DNA of 64,000 nucleotides from Chryseobacterium gallinarum (lineage in GTDB: Bacteria; Bacteroidota; Bacteroidia; Flavobacteriales; Weeksellaceae), in the NCBI RefSeq assembly GCF_001021975.1, contig NZ_CP009928.1:4344001-4408000 (forward strand). The letters are read 5' to 3'. Made by a program: the position numbers and the translations under genes. Of the stretch, positions 49,571 to 58,500 are shown one piece after another. The notes under the pieces are model-generated. The model worked only from the letters and a program-made list of their open reading frames with translations, searched no databases and was not told where the DNA came from. Each line of letters starts with the position of its first letter. Within the stretch, counting starts at the first letter, position 1.

Positions 49571-50419
49571 ATGAGAACAATCCTTGTCCCTGTTGATTTT
49601 ACATCAACTACAGAAAATGCAGTACAACTTGCAGCAGAATGGGCCAATCATTACGATTACCAGCATATTATCCTGTTAAAAACTGCCGGAGAATCTGAAT
49701 TCGAAATTCTGCATATTGCTGAAGGCCATTCATTTGTGAATGAAGAAAATGTCAACAATTTGCTGGCAAGAACAGAATCATTGTTTACCCAGCTAATCAA
49801 TGTTATAACGGAAAAGTATCCCCAGATACAGGTTTCAAAGATTTTAAGCGACTGGTCACTAACAAGAAGCATTAATGAAGTAATAAAGAACCAGCCCTCC
49901 ATAGAACTGATTGTTCTGGGAAGTGATGACCATGCTTCTTCCAATGACAGCTATGTTTCCGGTAATATTATCAGTATTGCAAGAACGAGCAGTGTAAAAA
50001 CCTTGATTGTTCCTCATCATTACCGCTACAGTCCTATCAAAAATATACTCATCCCTTGTGATATAAAGGGAATTACCAAGCTTGAAAGGTTATTCCATCA
50101 CAAATCTGTCATTCAGAGGGAGGATGTCCGTTTACAGTTTTTAAATATAGACACTCATAAAGGAGATGATACAAGTGATGAGAAAAAGCAGGAACTCGAA
50201 GACTATATTCATCAGCATCTGACTGAATTTCCAAGCAGTATCCATTATTCTTATGATGAAAATATTATCAGCGGAATTCTGAACTTTGCCTCTTCCCATG
50301 CAACCGATCTTATTATCGCTTTGCCGGGCAGGCACAGTTTTTTATATTATTTGGCCAGCAGAAGCATTTCCGAAGGAATCTATCAAAACACGAATCTGCC
50401 TGTTCTGGTTTTGAAATAG
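49571..50419 (+). CDS. Universal stress protein, two-domain
   Basis: A 282-residue cytosolic protein with two UspA domains. The first begins RTILVPVDFTSTTENAV and has a GSDDHAS segment; the second begins IKNILIPCDIKG and ends with ALPGRHSF...NLPVLVLK. The nucleotide-binding glycines are degenerate. It shares a unit with marR. Confidence 0.88.
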   Translation: MRTILVPVDFTSTTENAVQLAAEWANHYDYQHIILLKTAGESEFEILHIAEGHSFVNEENVNNLLARTESLFTQLINVITEKYPQIQVSKILSDWSLTRSINEVIKNQPSIELIVLGSDDHASSNDSYVSGNIISIARTSSVKTLIVPHHYRYSPIKNILIPCDIKGITKLERLFHHKSVIQREDVRLQFLNIDTHKGDDTSDEKKQELEDYIHQHLTEFPSSIHYSYDENIISGILNFASSHATDLIIALPGRHSFLYYLASRSISEGIYQNTNLPVLVLK

Positions 50420-50477
50420 CGCTCATTCTCAAATATCCGGCAGTTGAAATTAAGAGGCCGCGTTATAAATGGCCTTC

Positions 50478-51122
50478 TTACTCTTGTTTAGTATTCAGAT
50501 TATCATAAGTCTGATCAACTAAAAAAGAAATTGCTTTCTTTACTGTATCACGTCCTTCAGGAGTATTGAGATCAATACCACAAAAGATGCTGCCGTTTAA
50601 AGAGGCATACATGTTCAGGTAATATAATCCGGAAACTAAAATCGACATAATCGCCCGGTATTCCTTTGCACGCTCACCAAAAAAAGGATCTGCTACAAAT
50701 TTAAAAAGCGCTTCTCCGTTTTCTTCCTGCGTATCGGTCATTTTTTTTAATGATTTTCTGGGCTCGGACAAGCGCCATAATAACAGTTTTTGTGCCTCTT
50801 TATTTTTATGTACATAATCATATTGTGCCAATAATAATTCTTTAGCAAAGGCTCTTCCATGGTCATCAAAATTCGGGGCTGTATCTCCCGGTGTCATTTT
50901 GCTCCAATAATCCTGTGAACGAATATATTCATCCATCAGGCCATCCATTCCACCAAAATATGTATAGATCATTTTTTTATCTACTCCGGCTGTAGCCGCA
51001 ATATCATTTATCTTTAATGCGGCATAACCTTTCGTTTTCAGAATTTCTCCAACTGCATCTAAAAATTTTTTTTTACTGCGTTCCTTGTTACGGATACTGC
51101 CTGCTGCTGATTTTCTTTCCAT
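50478..51122 (-). CDS. TetR/AcrR family regulator
   Basis: A 214-residue repressor. The N-terminal HTH is GYAALKINDIAATAGVDKKMIYTYFGG. The ATG at 51122 (MERKSAAG) is preferred over an in-frame codon 27 positions upstream. It is divergent from a promoter with an ACAC-GTGT dyad 40-60 nt away, and a second copy of that promoter lies at 51.73 kb. No structural gene is next to it, which is unusual for the family. Confidence 0.88.
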   Translation of the reverse strand: MERKSAAGSIRNKERSKKKFLDAVGEILKTKGYAALKINDIAATAGVDKKMIYTYFGGMDGLMDEYIRSQDYWSKMTPGDTAPNFDDHGRAFAKELLLAQYDYVHKNKEAQKLLLWRLSEPRKSLKKMTDTQEENGEALFKFVADPFFGERAKEYRAIMSILVSGLYYLNMYASLNGSIFCGIDLNTPEGRDTVKKAISFLVDQTYDNLNTKQE

Positions 51123-51162
51123 AATTAAAGATTCATTATACAAGTTTATGAAAAATTTTATT

Positions 51163-51219
51163 ATTTTAAACACCACATAGTGTCTTATTTTGTATATTTG
51201 CAAAAACTAATAACCATTT
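51163..51219 (+). promoter_or_regulatory. TetR-linked operator/promoter copy 1
   Basis: Contains the dyad ACAC-CACATA-GTGT and a TATATTTG -7 box (51193-51200), about 40 bp after the tetR start. About nine tenths of its 57 bp recur at 51731-51788. A TetR dimer site by position and symmetry; binding is inferred. Confidence 0.6.
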
Positions 51220-51224
51220 CAAAT

Positions 51225-51287
51225 ATGCAAACACTATATATGATCATAAAAAATTATGACGATTCCGGTTGCATTATGCTTGTTTAA
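51225..51287 (+). CDS. Possible 20-residue peptide
   Basis: ATG at 51225 opens a 20-codon frame just after operator copy 1, reading MQTLYMIIKNYDDSGCIMLV. It may be a leader peptide or chance. No counterpart exists after copy 2. Confidence 0.25.
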   Translation: MQTLYMIIKNYDDSGCIMLV

Positions 51288-51539
51288 GGATAAAACAACG
51301 GTCAGATCCAAGGAAAATAAGTTTCCGGCTTGATTCCAAAGTAATGACTTTTACCTTAAAGATAAGCAATCACCACACCAGAATTTCGAGCAGGATCACT
51401 CAGAAGCCCAAGCTTACTCATCCTAACAAGCGGTATAAAGGTTAACTCATTCTGAATGATCCTCTCGTTTTTAATAATGTTCTTGCTGATTGTAAAATCA
51501 ATCTGAACATTAACAGCTAAGGTAAAAACACTGAAAGCA

Positions 51540-51570
51540 CAGCATCATTATATTTTAGTGATGCTGTTTT
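51540..51570 (+). terminator. Terminator of orphan unit 1
   Basis: CAGCATCA pairs with TGATGCTG, followed by TTTT. Confidence 0.8.
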
Positions 51571-51730
51571 TATTAAAAAATAAAATATTCTGTAATTAAA
51601 AACCTGATAATGGATAATTCCTGATCGGTAAAAAAAAAATTTATCCTGTAGATGTTGTGCGGATGGCTTCTGTTACTGGGTTTCTTTCCATGATCATCAT
51701 CAGATGAAAAAAAAATATTTATTTTTCATC

Positions 51731-51788
51731 ATATTAAACACTTTGTAGTGTCTTATTTTTGTATATTCGCAAAAACTAAGAACCATTC
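51731..51788 (+). promoter_or_regulatory. TetR-linked operator/promoter copy 2
   Basis: Near-copy of the block at 51163-51219, with dyad ACACT-TTGT-AGTGT and TATATTCG as -7 box. It heads a unit of only about 100 nt that ends at the 51892 terminator. Confidence 0.6.
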
Positions 51789-51891
51789 TACATAAACAAA
51801 CCATGAGGTAAGTGAAATAACCGGCCATTCAATTGAGTCAGCTTACCATGTTAGTTCGGACATTAAGTGATTAAGTTAAGCGTTACTTACC

Positions 51892-51928
51892 AACAACACC
51901 GCTAGAATCTAACGGTGTTGTTTTTTAT
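51892..51928 (+). terminator. Strong terminator of orphan unit 2
   Basis: AACAACACCG pairs with CGGTGTTGTT, with an inner TAGA/TCTA stem, followed by six T residues. Confidence 0.88.
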
Positions 51929-52052
51929 TTATCGGGATTAGCTTATGTAGATCAGACAGCTCACTTACAAAGCCTTATAAGACTTCGGACCAGTTAAATG
52001 TACCTGTGATGCTCTTCCGCTTTATTTCTCAGTTTTTATGATGGCTGCATTA

Positions 52053-52778
52053 TTATTTAGTCACTATTCTTCCTCCGGCTTTTTCATCAGTGAAAAACTG
52101 AAGGCCTTTTTTCTTTTCAATAAGTTGCAAAGGATACAGTTCCGGATTATATTCCCCATTCAGCACTTCGTCCAATGCATGTTTTTTAGATTCCCCGAAA
52201 GTAACAACCAGGATATTTTCCGCTTTATTAATTAATGGGGCAGTCAGAGTAATCCTGTACATTTCCTGGGGTTTAAGATAATAAGCCACCACCCATTTTT
52301 CTTGTTCATTCAACACGTTTTCACCCGGGAATAAAGAAGCAGTGTGACCATCATCTCCCATTCCTAAAAGGATAAAATCGAAGACACCCTCATTTCCGAG
52401 GACAGTTCTGATCTGCTTTTCATATGCTTCTGCATATTCCTCCGGAACAACACCCTCCTGATACATGGGGAAGATATGTTCCTTATTGACAGGCACTTGA
52501 TTGAGAAGGGTTCCGAAAGTCATTTTTGCATTGCTTTTCTCATCATCCAAAGGCACCCATCGTTCATCTACCCAAAAAAAATACACTTTACTCCATTCTA
52601 TTTTTGCGGCATATTCCTGAGTGGCCAGTAAACTAAAAATAGCTTTCGGTGAAGAGCCTCCACTTAATGCCACTACAAAGCGGTCTTTTTCCTGAATTGC
52701 TTTTTTTGAAAGATCAGCGAAGGTATCCGCTGCTTTTCTATATAAAATATCTAAATCCTCAAATACGATAATATCCAT
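52053..52778 (-). CDS. pgl: 6-phosphogluconolactonase
   Basis: A 241-residue enzyme that hydrolyses 6-phosphogluconolactone, step two of the oxidative pentose phosphate pathway. The family motifs are VVALSGGSSPKAIFSLL, FFWVDERWVPLDD, and LLGMGDDGHTASLFPG. ATG at 52778 (MDIIVFED) is preferred; a GTG 13 codons upstream lies inside zwf. Last gene of gnd-zwf-pgl. Confidence 0.94.
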   Translation of the reverse strand: MDIIVFEDLDILYRKAADTFADLSKKAIQEKDRFVVALSGGSSPKAIFSLLATQEYAAKIEWSKVYFFWVDERWVPLDDEKSNAKMTFGTLLNQVPVNKEHIFPMYQEGVVPEEYAEAYEKQIRTVLGNEGVFDFILLGMGDDGHTASLFPGENVLNEQEKWVVAYYLKPQEMYRITLTAPLINKAENILVVTFGESKKHALDEVLNGEYNPELYPLQLIEKKKGLQFFTDEKAGGRIVTK

Positions 52779-52807
52779 TTTTTTTCTTCTGATTTTATTT
52801 TTCCTGT

Positions 52808-54289
52808 TTACACCCACTTATGGCCTTGTCTTTCCACCAAAGCATTGCTTTCTTCTGGTCCCCAGCTTCCGGCTTCATAATTGGGGAAGGAAATATCTTT
52901 ATTATTCTGCCAGGCTTCCTGTATGGTAGTAACTACATCCCATGCTTCTTCTACCTGGTCAGAACGCATAAATAAGGTAAGATCACCCAAAAGAGCATCC
53001 AGCAATAAGGTTTCATAGGCTTCAGGGGTATCTTCCTGACAAGCAAAATAATCAAAAATCATTTCTACAGGTTCCAGGACCAATGACAGTCCCGGCTTTT
53101 TTGTCATAAACTGTAGCCGGATATCCATCAGCGGCTGAATATTGATAATAAGCCTGTTCGCTGATAAAAGGTGTGGACTGTCTGAAAAAGTAGAATGAGG
53201 AAGCGGCTTGAACTGGATGGTAATGTAAGAGTGTTTTTCCTTCATTTTCTTTCCTGTCCGTACATAAAAAGGAACATTCTGCCATCTTTTGTTATCCAGG
53301 TAGAATTTTACCGCTGCGAAAGTCTCCGTATTCGAATCTTCGGCAATGCCGTTTTCCTGGCGGTATCCTTTAACTTCTACTCCATTGATTATACCTTTTC
53401 CATATTGACCTCTTACGGCATAATGCTCTACCTGATCAGCCGTAATCCTCCGGATTGACCTCAGCACATCTACTTTACGGTCCCTGATTTCGCCCGCTTT
53501 CAATGATGCCGGCGGTTCCATGGCGACCATACATAAAATCTGCAACAAATGATTTTGAATCATATCCCTTAATGCTCCTGTCTGTTCGTAAAAAGCACCT
53601 CTTGTTTCAACGCCTACTTCTTCTGCTACCGTGATCTGTATCGATTCTATATGTTTATGATCCCATAAAGGTTCAAAAATGGAATTCCCGAATCTGAATG
53701 CCAATATATTTTGTACTGTTTCTTTACCCAGGTAATGGTCGATACGATAAATCTGTTCTTCTTCAAATGTCTGCGACAGGAGGTGATTAAGTTCAATAGC
53801 AGACTGCTTATTGCGACCAAAAGGCTTCTCGATAATGATACGGTCTTTTCCGGCATCGGAAGCCAATGCCGTCTTTTTGATATGATTCGAAATTGTTGTA
53901 ATAAAATCAGGCCCTATTGAGAGATAGAATAACCTGTTAGCTCTTACTCCGTATGCTGTATCAAAATCCTGTAATTTATGATACAGTTCCTGGTAAGAGT
54001 TTTCCTGGTCCAGCTGGTGCTGGAAATATACGATATGGGTCTGGAATCCTTCCCAGTCTTCGGGCTTCATTTTTCTTCTCGAAAATTGTTCGAGGTTTTC
54101 CTTGATATAATTTTTAAAATGTTCATCAGTATTATCTGCTCTTCCCAGGGCAATAATGGTGAACTGTTCCGGCATTCTGCCATCGATGTATAAATTATAA
54201 AATGCCGGAAAAAGTTTCCTTTTTGCCAGATCTCCTGTAGCACCAAAAATAATGATACTGGTAGGTTTCAGGCTTCTGTGTTCGTTCAT
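52808..54289 (-). CDS. zwf: Glucose-6-phosphate 1-dehydrogenase
   Basis: Oxidises glucose-6-phosphate with NADP+. The cofactor loop is IFGATGDLAKRKLFPA, and the active site is RIDHYLGKETVQN with the substrate lysine and histidine. ATG at 54289 (MNEHRSLK) gives 493 residues; an in-frame ATG at 54322 lies within the end of gnd and adds 11 residues, so either could be used. Middle gene of gnd-zwf-pgl. Confidence 0.94.
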   Translation of the reverse strand: MNEHRSLKPTSIIIFGATGDLAKRKLFPAFYNLYIDGRMPEQFTIIALGRADNTDEHFKNYIKENLEQFSRRKMKPEDWEGFQTHIVYFQHQLDQENSYQELYHKLQDFDTAYGVRANRLFYLSIGPDFITTISNHIKKTALASDAGKDRIIIEKPFGRNKQSAIELNHLLSQTFEEEQIYRIDHYLGKETVQNILAFRFGNSIFEPLWDHKHIESIQITVAEEVGVETRGAFYEQTGALRDMIQNHLLQILCMVAMEPPASLKAGEIRDRKVDVLRSIRRITADQVEHYAVRGQYGKGIINGVEVKGYRQENGIAEDSNTETFAAVKFYLDNKRWQNVPFYVRTGKKMKEKHSYITIQFKPLPHSTFSDSPHLLSANRLIINIQPLMDIRLQFMTKKPGLSLVLEPVEMIFDYFACQEDTPEAYETLLLDALLGDLTLFMRSDQVEEAWDVVTTIQEAWQNNKDISFPNYEAGSWGPEESNALVERQGHKWV

Positions 54290-54300
54290 TGCTCCGGGTT

Positions 54301-55698
54301 TTAATGATTTGTGTTTTGCCATAGGGTATGAAAAGTTCCCTCTCTGTCGGTTCGCTGGTAAGTATGAGCGCCAAAGTAATCACGCTGAGCCTGAATCAGA
54401 TTGACCGGCAGGGATTCTGTTGTATAGGCATCAAAATATCCTAAAGCGGTTTGAAGGCCTAAGCCTGGTATTCCGTTTGAAACAGCAAAAGCAGCAATTT
54501 TACGTAATGCATTTATTTTATCTTTTACAAGGTCTGAAATATCATGATCCAGTAAAATATTAGACAATTGCGGATCTTTGGTATATGCTGCATAGAATTT
54601 CTCCAGTACAACTGAACGGATAATACAGCCGCCCCTCCAGATTTTCACGACATCCTGTAATGGGATTTCAAAAGCATATTCTTCAGACGCTTTTACCAGT
54701 AACGCCAGACCTTGCGCATAACTGATCAGGGTAGCCAAATACAGGGCTTCCCCTACTTCGCGGATAAATGAATCGATATCTTCCGGACTTGTCACCTCTT
54801 TTTTACCATACAATTGAGCGGCCTGAATTCTTTCTTCCTTATAGGCAGATAAGATTCTGGAAGTGACGGCAATATCAATAGTCGGGATTGAAACACCTAT
54901 TTCCATTGCCTGCTCAGAAGTCCATTTTCCGGTTCCTTTTGCTCCTGCCTTGTCTAAAATCTGATCTACAAGGTAATTGTCGGTAAGTGAATCTTTCTGC
55001 CGGAAAATATCCCTGGTAATTTCAATCAGGAAAGAATTCATTTCCCCATTATTCCATTCTTTAAAAACTTCGTACAGCTGGTCATTATTCAGACGGGCTC
55101 CTTTCTTTAGCAGGTCATATGCTTCGCTGATGAGCTGCATAATGGCATATTCAATTCCGTTGTGTACCATCTTCACATAGTTTCCGGCAGAGCCTTTTCC
55201 CATATACGCCGTACAGGGCTCATTATCTACCTTTGCAGCAATTGCTTCCAACATCGGCTTTAGAAGACGGAAAGCCTCCAGATCTCCACCCGGCATAATG
55301 CTTGGACCTGTTCTGGCTCCTTTTTCACCTCCGGAAACCCCCATTCCCATAAAATGCAAATTTTTTGAGGCTAAATCAGCGATACGTCTATTGGTATCTT
55401 CAAAATAAGAATTCCCTGCGTCTACAACAATGTCACCTTTAGTAAGGAGAGGACAGATATTATTCAATACTGCATCTACTGGTTTCCCGGCGGGAACCAT
55501 AAGAATGATTTTCCTGGGGGTTTCCAATGCAGATACAAAGTCTTCCAAAGATCCTGTACCTTTTATCTTCATCGCCGGACCGGCATTGTTTTGTAATTCT
55601 TTTATTTTTTCTTCATCAAGGTCAAAGCCCGCCACTGAAAAACCGTTATCGGCAATATTATAAAGAAGATTCCGCCCCATTACTCCAAGGCCAATCAT
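54301..55698 (-). CDS. gnd: 6-phosphogluconate dehydrogenase (decarboxylating), N-terminus altered
   Basis: Makes ribulose-5-phosphate with NADP+. Rossmann loop GLGVMGRNL and the catalytic GVSGGEKGARTGPSIMPGG are seen; 465 residues from the first ATG. The codons for the usual preceding residues (KYNYG) are still present at 55699-55713, but the codon where a start would lie is CCG (55717-55719), and an in-frame TGA follows six codons further upstream. The normal ATG has been lost at the junction with the mobile element. Starting at Met 55698 would trim about seven residues before the first beta strand, which may lower activity. Confidence 0.9.
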   Translation of the reverse strand: MIGLGVMGRNLLYNIADNGFSVAGFDLDEEKIKELQNNAGPAMKIKGTGSLEDFVSALETPRKIILMVPAGKPVDAVLNNICPLLTKGDIVVDAGNSYFEDTNRRIADLASKNLHFMGMGVSGGEKGARTGPSIMPGGDLEAFRLLKPMLEAIAAKVDNEPCTAYMGKGSAGNYVKMVHNGIEYAIMQLISEAYDLLKKGARLNNDQLYEVFKEWNNGEMNSFLIEITRDIFRQKDSLTDNYLVDQILDKAGAKGTGKWTSEQAMEIGVSIPTIDIAVTSRILSAYKEERIQAAQLYGKKEVTSPEDIDSFIREVGEALYLATLISYAQGLALLVKASEEYAFEIPLQDVVKIWRGGCIIRSVVLEKFYAAYTKDPQLSNILLDHDISDLVKDKINALRKIAAFAVSNGIPGLGLQTALGYFDAYTTESLPVNLIQAQRDYFGAHTYQRTDREGTFHTLWQNTNH

Positions 55699-55710
55699 TC
55701 CATAGTTGTA

Positions 55711-55719
55711 TTTCTCCGG
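55711..55719. other. Junction between gnd and the mobile element
   Basis: The native gnd coding sequence stops being recognisable at the start codon here, and element DNA with inverted repeats begins. The other end and any target duplication lie outside the window. Confidence 0.6.
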
Positions 55720-55760
55720 CCGGATTTTTCGTCAGCGAGCTATCTCGTTGGATAATAGAG

Positions 55761-55793
55761 CGTTACCTTTTTGGCGTAGATATATAGGTAACG
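55761..55793. repeat. Inverted repeat near element end
   Basis: CGTTACCT (55761-55768) and AGGTAACG (55786-55793) are perfect arms. It is probably a recombinase-binding or terminator structure. Confidence 0.65.
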
Positions 55794-55845
55794 ATTTAGA
55801 AATGAGCGGAGTGCATTGAGGTACATTGTTTTGAATAGCCAAAGA

Positions 55846-55897
55846 ACGCTCACTATTTCACTTGCAAAGGTACATATTTGCGAGGGAAAGTGAGCGT
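55846..55897. repeat. Second inverted repeat near element end
   Basis: ACGCTCACT (55846-55854) and AGTGAGCGT (55889-55897) are perfect 9-bp arms. A minus-strand TACCTTTG -7-like box (55865-55872) lies between them and points at gnd. Confidence 0.65.
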
Positions 55898-55938
55898 CTT
55901 TTCTTGTTTTTCTTCTTGTCAATGAAAGAAAAAAGCAT

Positions 55939-57195
55939 TTACAACCGATGCGAGCGGTTGCGATTGATTAGCTGTTTCCATTTCTGCTCGCACCAATCGG
56001 TAATGGAAAGCCCGTTGATGGTGAGGAGAGGTCGTTTCTTCTCATCCTTGATGATACGGATTTCGCTGTCCTCTTCCGTAAACTCTCTCTTGTATAATCC
56101 CGAATAGGCTTTAGCCGTACCTCGCTGGGGCGTCTCCGTGCGATACATCTCCGCTATCCTGTCGTCAGAGAAACCCATCTTTCGGAGCATCAGACGGATA
56201 TTCAAAAGCTGGTAGAAACCACTGAAGAAGCGTTTTATCCAATTCCGCTCTTCCTCGTAAATCTGCACGGTCTCTTTCAATTCGGCAATGGCTCTGTCTC
56301 TTCCCTTGACCGTGTCCTGCAAGAGTACCACCTCCTTTCGGATTTCATTCTTCTCCTTTTCCGAAAGATGCTGTTGCCGTTCGGCTTCCTGCTCCAAGTC
56401 TGCAATGCGCTTCTCTGCCTTGTCGAGTTCGGAGTTGCCAAAGATAGAATATAGTGTTCCTTTCATTCGAAGCTTGCCTGCCTGCTTCTCCAGCTCCTTT
56501 ATCTTGGCTGTGAGTTCCGCCTTTTGAGCTTCCTTCTCTTTCGTAGATTTGAGAATTTCCTTGTAATACTCCATCGTGGTGCGGTGCTTGGCTTCCGAGC
56601 CGTGTACGCCCCGTTCCAATCCGAAACGCTGCACTCGCTTGGCATAGTCCGTCTGATACTGCTCCAGCTTCTTGGGCGTAAGCACATCATCGGCACAAAG
56701 CCGTACCTTGTTCTTCTTCGTCTTGTACTTCCGCTTCCCATTCTCGGCTTCCTCTTTGGCTTTCCTCCTTTCACCCGTGACAATCGGAACAACCGTGGCG
56801 TGAATATGGGGCGTTTCCTCATCTGCGTGGAGTGTGGCAGCGACCACGTTGTCCGCCCCGAAAGTGGAGCGAAGCCAATCCATCGATTCATCACACCACT
56901 CGTACAGGCGTCCTTCCTGCTCTATACGAGCCATGTCCTCAGGAGAACTCGACAGAATAAAGCGCAGGGCTTTGACTTGGTTCTTTGCTACCTTTCGGTA
57001 GATACCGGCTGTGGCGATGCGATGCTCTATCGCTTCGCTACGGTTGGTCACATTTGCAGGGAATTGCACCAATTCCCTGTTCAGGTGTGTGCGAGAAGGA
57101 TCGACGTTACTCGGGGTATATGTCCGCGCTATATGAGCGGTATTTCCCGAGTCGTTGCTTCTCGCCTTGTCTATATGTAATACGGCGTAGCCCAT
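55939..57195 (-). CDS. MobV family relaxase
   Basis: A 418-residue mobilisation protein that nicks oriT and leads the strand in transfer. It resembles the MobV relaxases of Bacteroides mobilizable elements. The metal motif III is LHADEETPHIHATVVP (His123, His130, His132), and a conserved His21 lies in HIARTYTPSN. A long coiled coil follows from about residue 220 to 320. The DNA is richer in G+C than the chromosome. No conjugation genes accompany it, so it needs a helper. Confidence 0.92.
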   Translation of the reverse strand: MGYAVLHIDKARSNDSGNTAHIARTYTPSNVDPSRTHLNRELVQFPANVTNRSEAIEHRIATAGIYRKVAKNQVKALRFILSSSPEDMARIEQEGRLYEWCDESMDWLRSTFGADNVVAATLHADEETPHIHATVVPIVTGERRKAKEEAENGKRKYKTKKNKVRLCADDVLTPKKLEQYQTDYAKRVQRFGLERGVHGSEAKHRTTMEYYKEILKSTKEKEAQKAELTAKIKELEKQAGKLRMKGTLYSIFGNSELDKAEKRIADLEQEAERQQHLSEKEKNEIRKEVVLLQDTVKGRDRAIAELKETVQIYEEERNWIKRFFSGFYQLLNIRLMLRKMGFSDDRIAEMYRTETPQRGTAKAYSGLYKREFTEEDSEIRIIKDEKKRPLLTINGLSITDWCEQKWKQLINRNRSHRL

Positions 57196-57525
57196 TGTTT
57201 GAAGATTGATTTAGGGGTATCCAAAGGGGCGAAGTCCCTTGGCTCAGGAGGGTATTTTTAGCGATAACGGAGTGCAGCGTGAAGAAAATACCCTAATGAG
57301 CTATGGCATTTCTCGAAATGTCCGCTCCGCCCCGCTCGTACTTCTTTCTTGTTGCGTTGCATTCTGTGAATGCCTGAACGCTTTGTTTCTAAGTTTGGCT
57401 CTGCAAACTTGCTGTTCTGAGGAACTGCCGTAGCTATCGAAACAAAGCCGTTTATTCGCATACATTTTATTTCCTGCATCTTTGAATACCTGATGATGGA
57501 ATAATGTTGTTTGCTCTCTTTTGCC
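57196..57525. other. Candidate origin of transfer region
   Basis: About 330 bp upstream of the relaxase with no clear gene. It has a perfect 10-bp inverted repeat, AGGGTATTTT (57249-57258) and AAAATACCCT (57285-57294), where an oriT is expected for MobV elements. A minus-strand frame spans it (57258-57536) but lacks codon support. Confidence 0.5.
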
Positions 57526-58500
57526 TTATCGTCCAAGCCCTCGTGTGCGAGGTGGTATCACCTGCTTTAGCTCTGTTCTTTGGGCAACGTGGTACTCATT
57601 GAGGTCTTTGTATCGGGAATAGTGTCGGCTCATATCCTCCACGTTGATACCTGCCGATTGTAAAGAATGTAGGGCTTGTCGTCCAGCTTGGTCGTTATCG
57701 AAGAAAGCTTGAACGGAATCGAGACCTTTCTCGTGGAGATAGGCAACGGCTCTATGGATATTACTCACGGAGTTCAGAACGATGGAAGGCGAAATGGCTT
57801 CTTTCCCTTTCATCGTGAGAAGGGAAAGGAAGTCCATAAAGCCCTCAAAGATGCAGTGAGGAGCATTGTTCGCTTCTCCTGCAATCAGAGAAATATCCTT
57901 TGGATCTATTGTGCCCTTGAATGTCTTGTCGTCTCGGAGTTCATATCCTCCTGCACGATTGGGGAAACCAATAGTGGAATATTCTCTTCCTCCTACCTCG
58001 TAGTGAATATGACGGAGATAAGAACTTGCCACGGCAAGGTTTATCCTGCGTACCTCTCGAAGATAGTTTTGCAGATACTGGGGCAGTTCTTCGCTGATGA
58101 AGAGAATACGCCTTACATTACTTGGTCGCTGTTCACCTCTTATCTGTTCTGTGTGAGTTTCACGATGAAAGGAAGAAGAAGCGAGGGTTATCGCTTTTCC
58201 TTCGGTAAGATGTGCCATTGCTTCGTAGGCACTGCTTCCTTGCATCTGCATCACAAGGTCGATGATGCTTCCACCTTGGCTTGTCCCATAGTCGTGCCAC
58301 AAGTTTTGCCGAAAGTCCACTTTCAGGCTGGCATTGGCGTCTTTTCGGTAGGGCGCGTGATAAAGGGCATAGCCGTTGTAACGCTTGGCAGGCTCAATAC
58401 CACAGGCGTGCAGGTAGTCGGCTATCGGTATCGCCTTGATGTGTTGTAGGTCGTAGTATTCGTTGTTCATTACTGTTATCGTTGGATTGGGATTATTCAT
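57526..58500 (-). CDS. TOPRIM-domain primase of mobile element
   Basis: A 324-residue DnaG-like primase of Bacteroidetes elements. The N-domain matches a CHC2-type fold (LWHDYGTSQGGSIIDLV) but its zinc cysteines are replaced. TOPRIM motifs are IFEGFMDFLSLL and FFDNDQAGRQAL. It makes primers for the transferred or excised form. Element-type base composition. Confidence 0.85.
   Translation of the reverse strand: MNNPNPTITVMNNEYYDLQHIKAIPIADYLHACGIEPAKRYNGYALYHAPYRKDANASLKVDFRQNLWHDYGTSQGGSIIDLVMQMQGSSAYEAMAHLTEGKAITLASSSFHRETHTEQIRGEQRPSNVRRILFISEELPQYLQNYLREVRRINLAVASSYLRHIHYEVGGREYSTIGFPNRAGGYELRDDKTFKGTIDPKDISLIAGEANNAPHCIFEGFMDFLSLLTMKGKEAISPSIVLNSVSNIHRAVAYLHEKGLDSVQAFFDNDQAGRQALHSLQSAGINVEDMSRHYSRYKDLNEYHVAQRTELKQVIPPRTRGLGR

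Larger units (their letters stand above)
51123..52052. other. 930-bp gene-poor region with two orphan transcription units
   Basis: Between tetR and pgl there is no ORF of normal size. It holds two copies of one operator/promoter block, each followed downstream by a strong terminator. The only reading frame of note is a 20-codon ORF (51225-51287). Sequence between the blocks and terminators shows no similarity between the two units. Confidence 0.6.

Noticed and set aside
57258-57536. 92-codon minus-strand frame overlapping the end of the primase gene
   Set aside because: It spans the oriT-like inverted repeat, and all frames look equally protein-like, so DNA-level conservation is the better explanation.
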